Shown here piece after piece: positions 63,107-64,000 of a DNA stretch of 64,000 bases (positions are counted from its first letter, which is position 1; each line of letters begins with the position of its first letter). The stretch covers positions 94,685-158,684 of the forward strand of contig NZ_JAVHUY010000021.1 in assembly GCF_031085175.1 (NCBI RefSeq). The letters run 5' to 3'. The translations under genes and the position numbers were made by a program. The notes under the pieces are model-generated. The model did not search any database, was not told the origin of the DNA, and saw only the letters and a program-made list of their open reading frames with translations. This DNA is from Phytohabitans maris. GTDB taxonomy: Bacteria; Actinomycetota; Actinomycetes; Mycobacteriales; Micromonosporaceae.

Positions 63107-64000
63107 TCAGTACTGCCGTTCGGGGAGGACGGCTTTGGCTTGTTCCTGGGTGAAGGTGGTCTCTTTGGTGATCACGCGGGGTTCGACGGTTTCGCCGGCG
63201 TGGACTTTTTGGACGAGGTCCATCAGTTGTGGGCCGAGTAGGGGTGAGCATTCGACGATGAAGTTGATTTTGCCGTCGGCGAGGGCTTGCATGCCGTCGT
63301 GGACGGCGTCGACGGTGATGATTTTGATGTCGGTGCCGGGCTTCTTGCCGGCGCCTTCGATGGCTTCGATGGCGCCCAGGCCCATGTCGTCGTTGTGGGC
63401 GTAGAGCACGTCGATGTCGGGGTTGGCCTTGAGGAAGGCTTCCATGACTTCTTTGCCTTTGGCGCGGGTGAACTCGCCGGTCTGGGAGGCGATGATCTTG
63501 AATTTGGGGTCGGTGGCGATGACGTCGCCGAAGCCTTTTTTGCGGTCGTTGGCGGGGGCGGAGCCGGTGGTGCCTTGGAGTTCGACGATGTTTACCGGGT
63601 CGGTGGTGGTGGTGTACTGGTTGACGAGCCAGTCGCCGGCTTTTTTGCCTTCTTCGACGAAGTCGGAGCCGATGAAGGTCTTGTAGAGGGTGGTGTCGGT
63701 GGAGTCGACGGCGCGGTCGGTGAGGATGACGGGGATGCCGGCGTCTTTGGCTTCTTTGAGGACGGTGTCCCAGCCGGACTCGACGACGGGGGAGAAGGCG
63801 ATGATGTCGACCTTCTGTTGGATGAACGAGCGGATGGCTTTGATCTGGTTTTCCTGTTTTTGTTGGGCGTCGGAGAACTTGAGGTCGATCCCGGCTTGTT
63901 TGGCGGAGTCCTGGATTGATTTGGTGTTCGCGGTGCGCCAGCCGCTTTCGGCGCCGACCTGGGAGAACCCGAGGGTGATCTTCCCGTCGTCGGTGCCGCC
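63107..64000 (-). CDS. ytfQ: Sugar ABC transporter substrate-binding protein, YtfQ-like (5' end missing)
   Basis: 298 residues are visible up to the right edge; the signal peptide lies outside. The sequence follows E. coli galactofuranose-binding YtfQ closely: GFSQVGAESGWRTANTKSI, QQKQENQIKAIRSFI, SPVVESGWDTVLKEAKDAGI, GDWLVNQY, NIVELQGTTGSAPANDRKKGF, GKEVMEAF and YAHNDDMGLGAIEAI. Lysine is often AAA and glutamine CAA here, unlike the AAG/CAG-rich neighbours, and the DNA has more T/A runs. The partner ATPase and permease genes would be outside; the gene ends its transcript here. Confidence 0.9.
   Translation of the reverse strand, partial: GGTDDGKITLGFSQVGAESGWRTANTKSIQDSAKQAGIDLKFSDAQQKQENQIKAIRSFIQQKVDIIAFSPVVESGWDTVLKEAKDAGIPVILTDRAVDSTDTTLYKTFIGSDFVEEGKKAGDWLVNQYTTTTDPVNIVELQGTTGSAPANDRKKGFGDVIATDPKFKIIASQTGEFTRAKGKEVMEAFLKANPDIDVLYAHNDDMGLGAIEAIEGAGKKPGTDIKIITVDAVHDGMQALADGKINFIVECSPLLGPQLMDLVQKVHAGETVEPRVITKETTFTQEQAKAVLPERQY

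Overview
The window is about 70% G+C, densely coded with G/C-ending codons, and rich in GTG starts and short start/stop overlaps. The core gene order (pnp, M16 protease, dapB, thyX, dapA, rnj, ftsK, rimO, pgsA, cinA, clgR, pspA, pspM) is typical of actinomycetes. The F420-type LLM oxidoreductase, WhiJ-like XRE/DUF397 genes, ECF41 sigma factor and PspM point to the Micromonosporaceae or close relatives. The genus cannot be fixed from sequence alone. Both ends cut genes: pnp lacks its 5' end at the left and a ytfQ-like sugar-binding protein lacks its 5' end at the right.

Layout. 1-4.9 kb: pnp, M16 protease, an acetyl-xylan-esterase-like hydrolase and dapB. 5.4-11.7 kb: a carbohydrate module made of a glycogen-debranching-type enzyme facing a LacI regulator, with a binding lipoprotein and two permeases but no ATPase. 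12-16.7 kb: GNAT, stand-alone prim-pol domain protein, YcaQ-type glycosylase, DUF2752, DUF4097 and ribbon-helix-helix genes. 16.8-26.2 kb: thyX-dapA-rnj, an XRE/DUF5753 regulator with two DUF397 proteins, a secreted S1 protease and ftsK. 26.3-30.3 kb: a YbjN / Hsp90 / TPR-YbjN operon. 30.3-33.4 kb: an aberrant all-G/C tract, a truncated DUF2784 gene, a RelE-type toxin-antitoxin pair, a hydrolase, a cysteine-containing ArsR-like regulator and DUF3291. 33.5-46.9 kb: GGDEF-EAL protein, alditol oxidase, rimO-pgsA-cinA, clgR-pspA-pspM, MarR/DoxX, and a membrane sigma/anti-sigma/surface-domain fusion. 46.9-64 kb: nei-type glycosylase, GNAT, SAM hydrolase, LLM oxidoreductase, Lhr helicase, a KefB-like antiporter with two CNNM/CorC proteins, Spo0M, an ECF41 sigma/epimerase operon and the ytfQ fragment.

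The most unusual content is a set of dispersed non-coding repeats. Four copies of a 54-62 bp near-perfect palindrome sit only between convergent genes. Three copies of a composite 165-237 bp element occupy three other convergent junctions, and in one of them the hairpin module is inverted relative to its partner module. A third family, starting GTGAGCGAGCG, bridges consecutive genes of an operon. It supplies the stop codon of the upstream gene, a Shine-Dalgarno site and the start of the next gene, and encloses small frames joined by GTGA overlaps (42 codons in two copies).

How genes work together. The dap genes and thyX serve lysine/cell-wall and thymidylate synthesis; pnp and rnj serve RNA decay. 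The clgR-pspA-pspM group handles envelope stress. The LacI module probably imports and trims an alpha-glucan or related sugar. The Hsp90 cluster looks like a dedicated chaperone system of unknown client. Two sigma factors (ECF41 next to its epimerase, and the membrane-tethered fusion) are likely signal-responsive.
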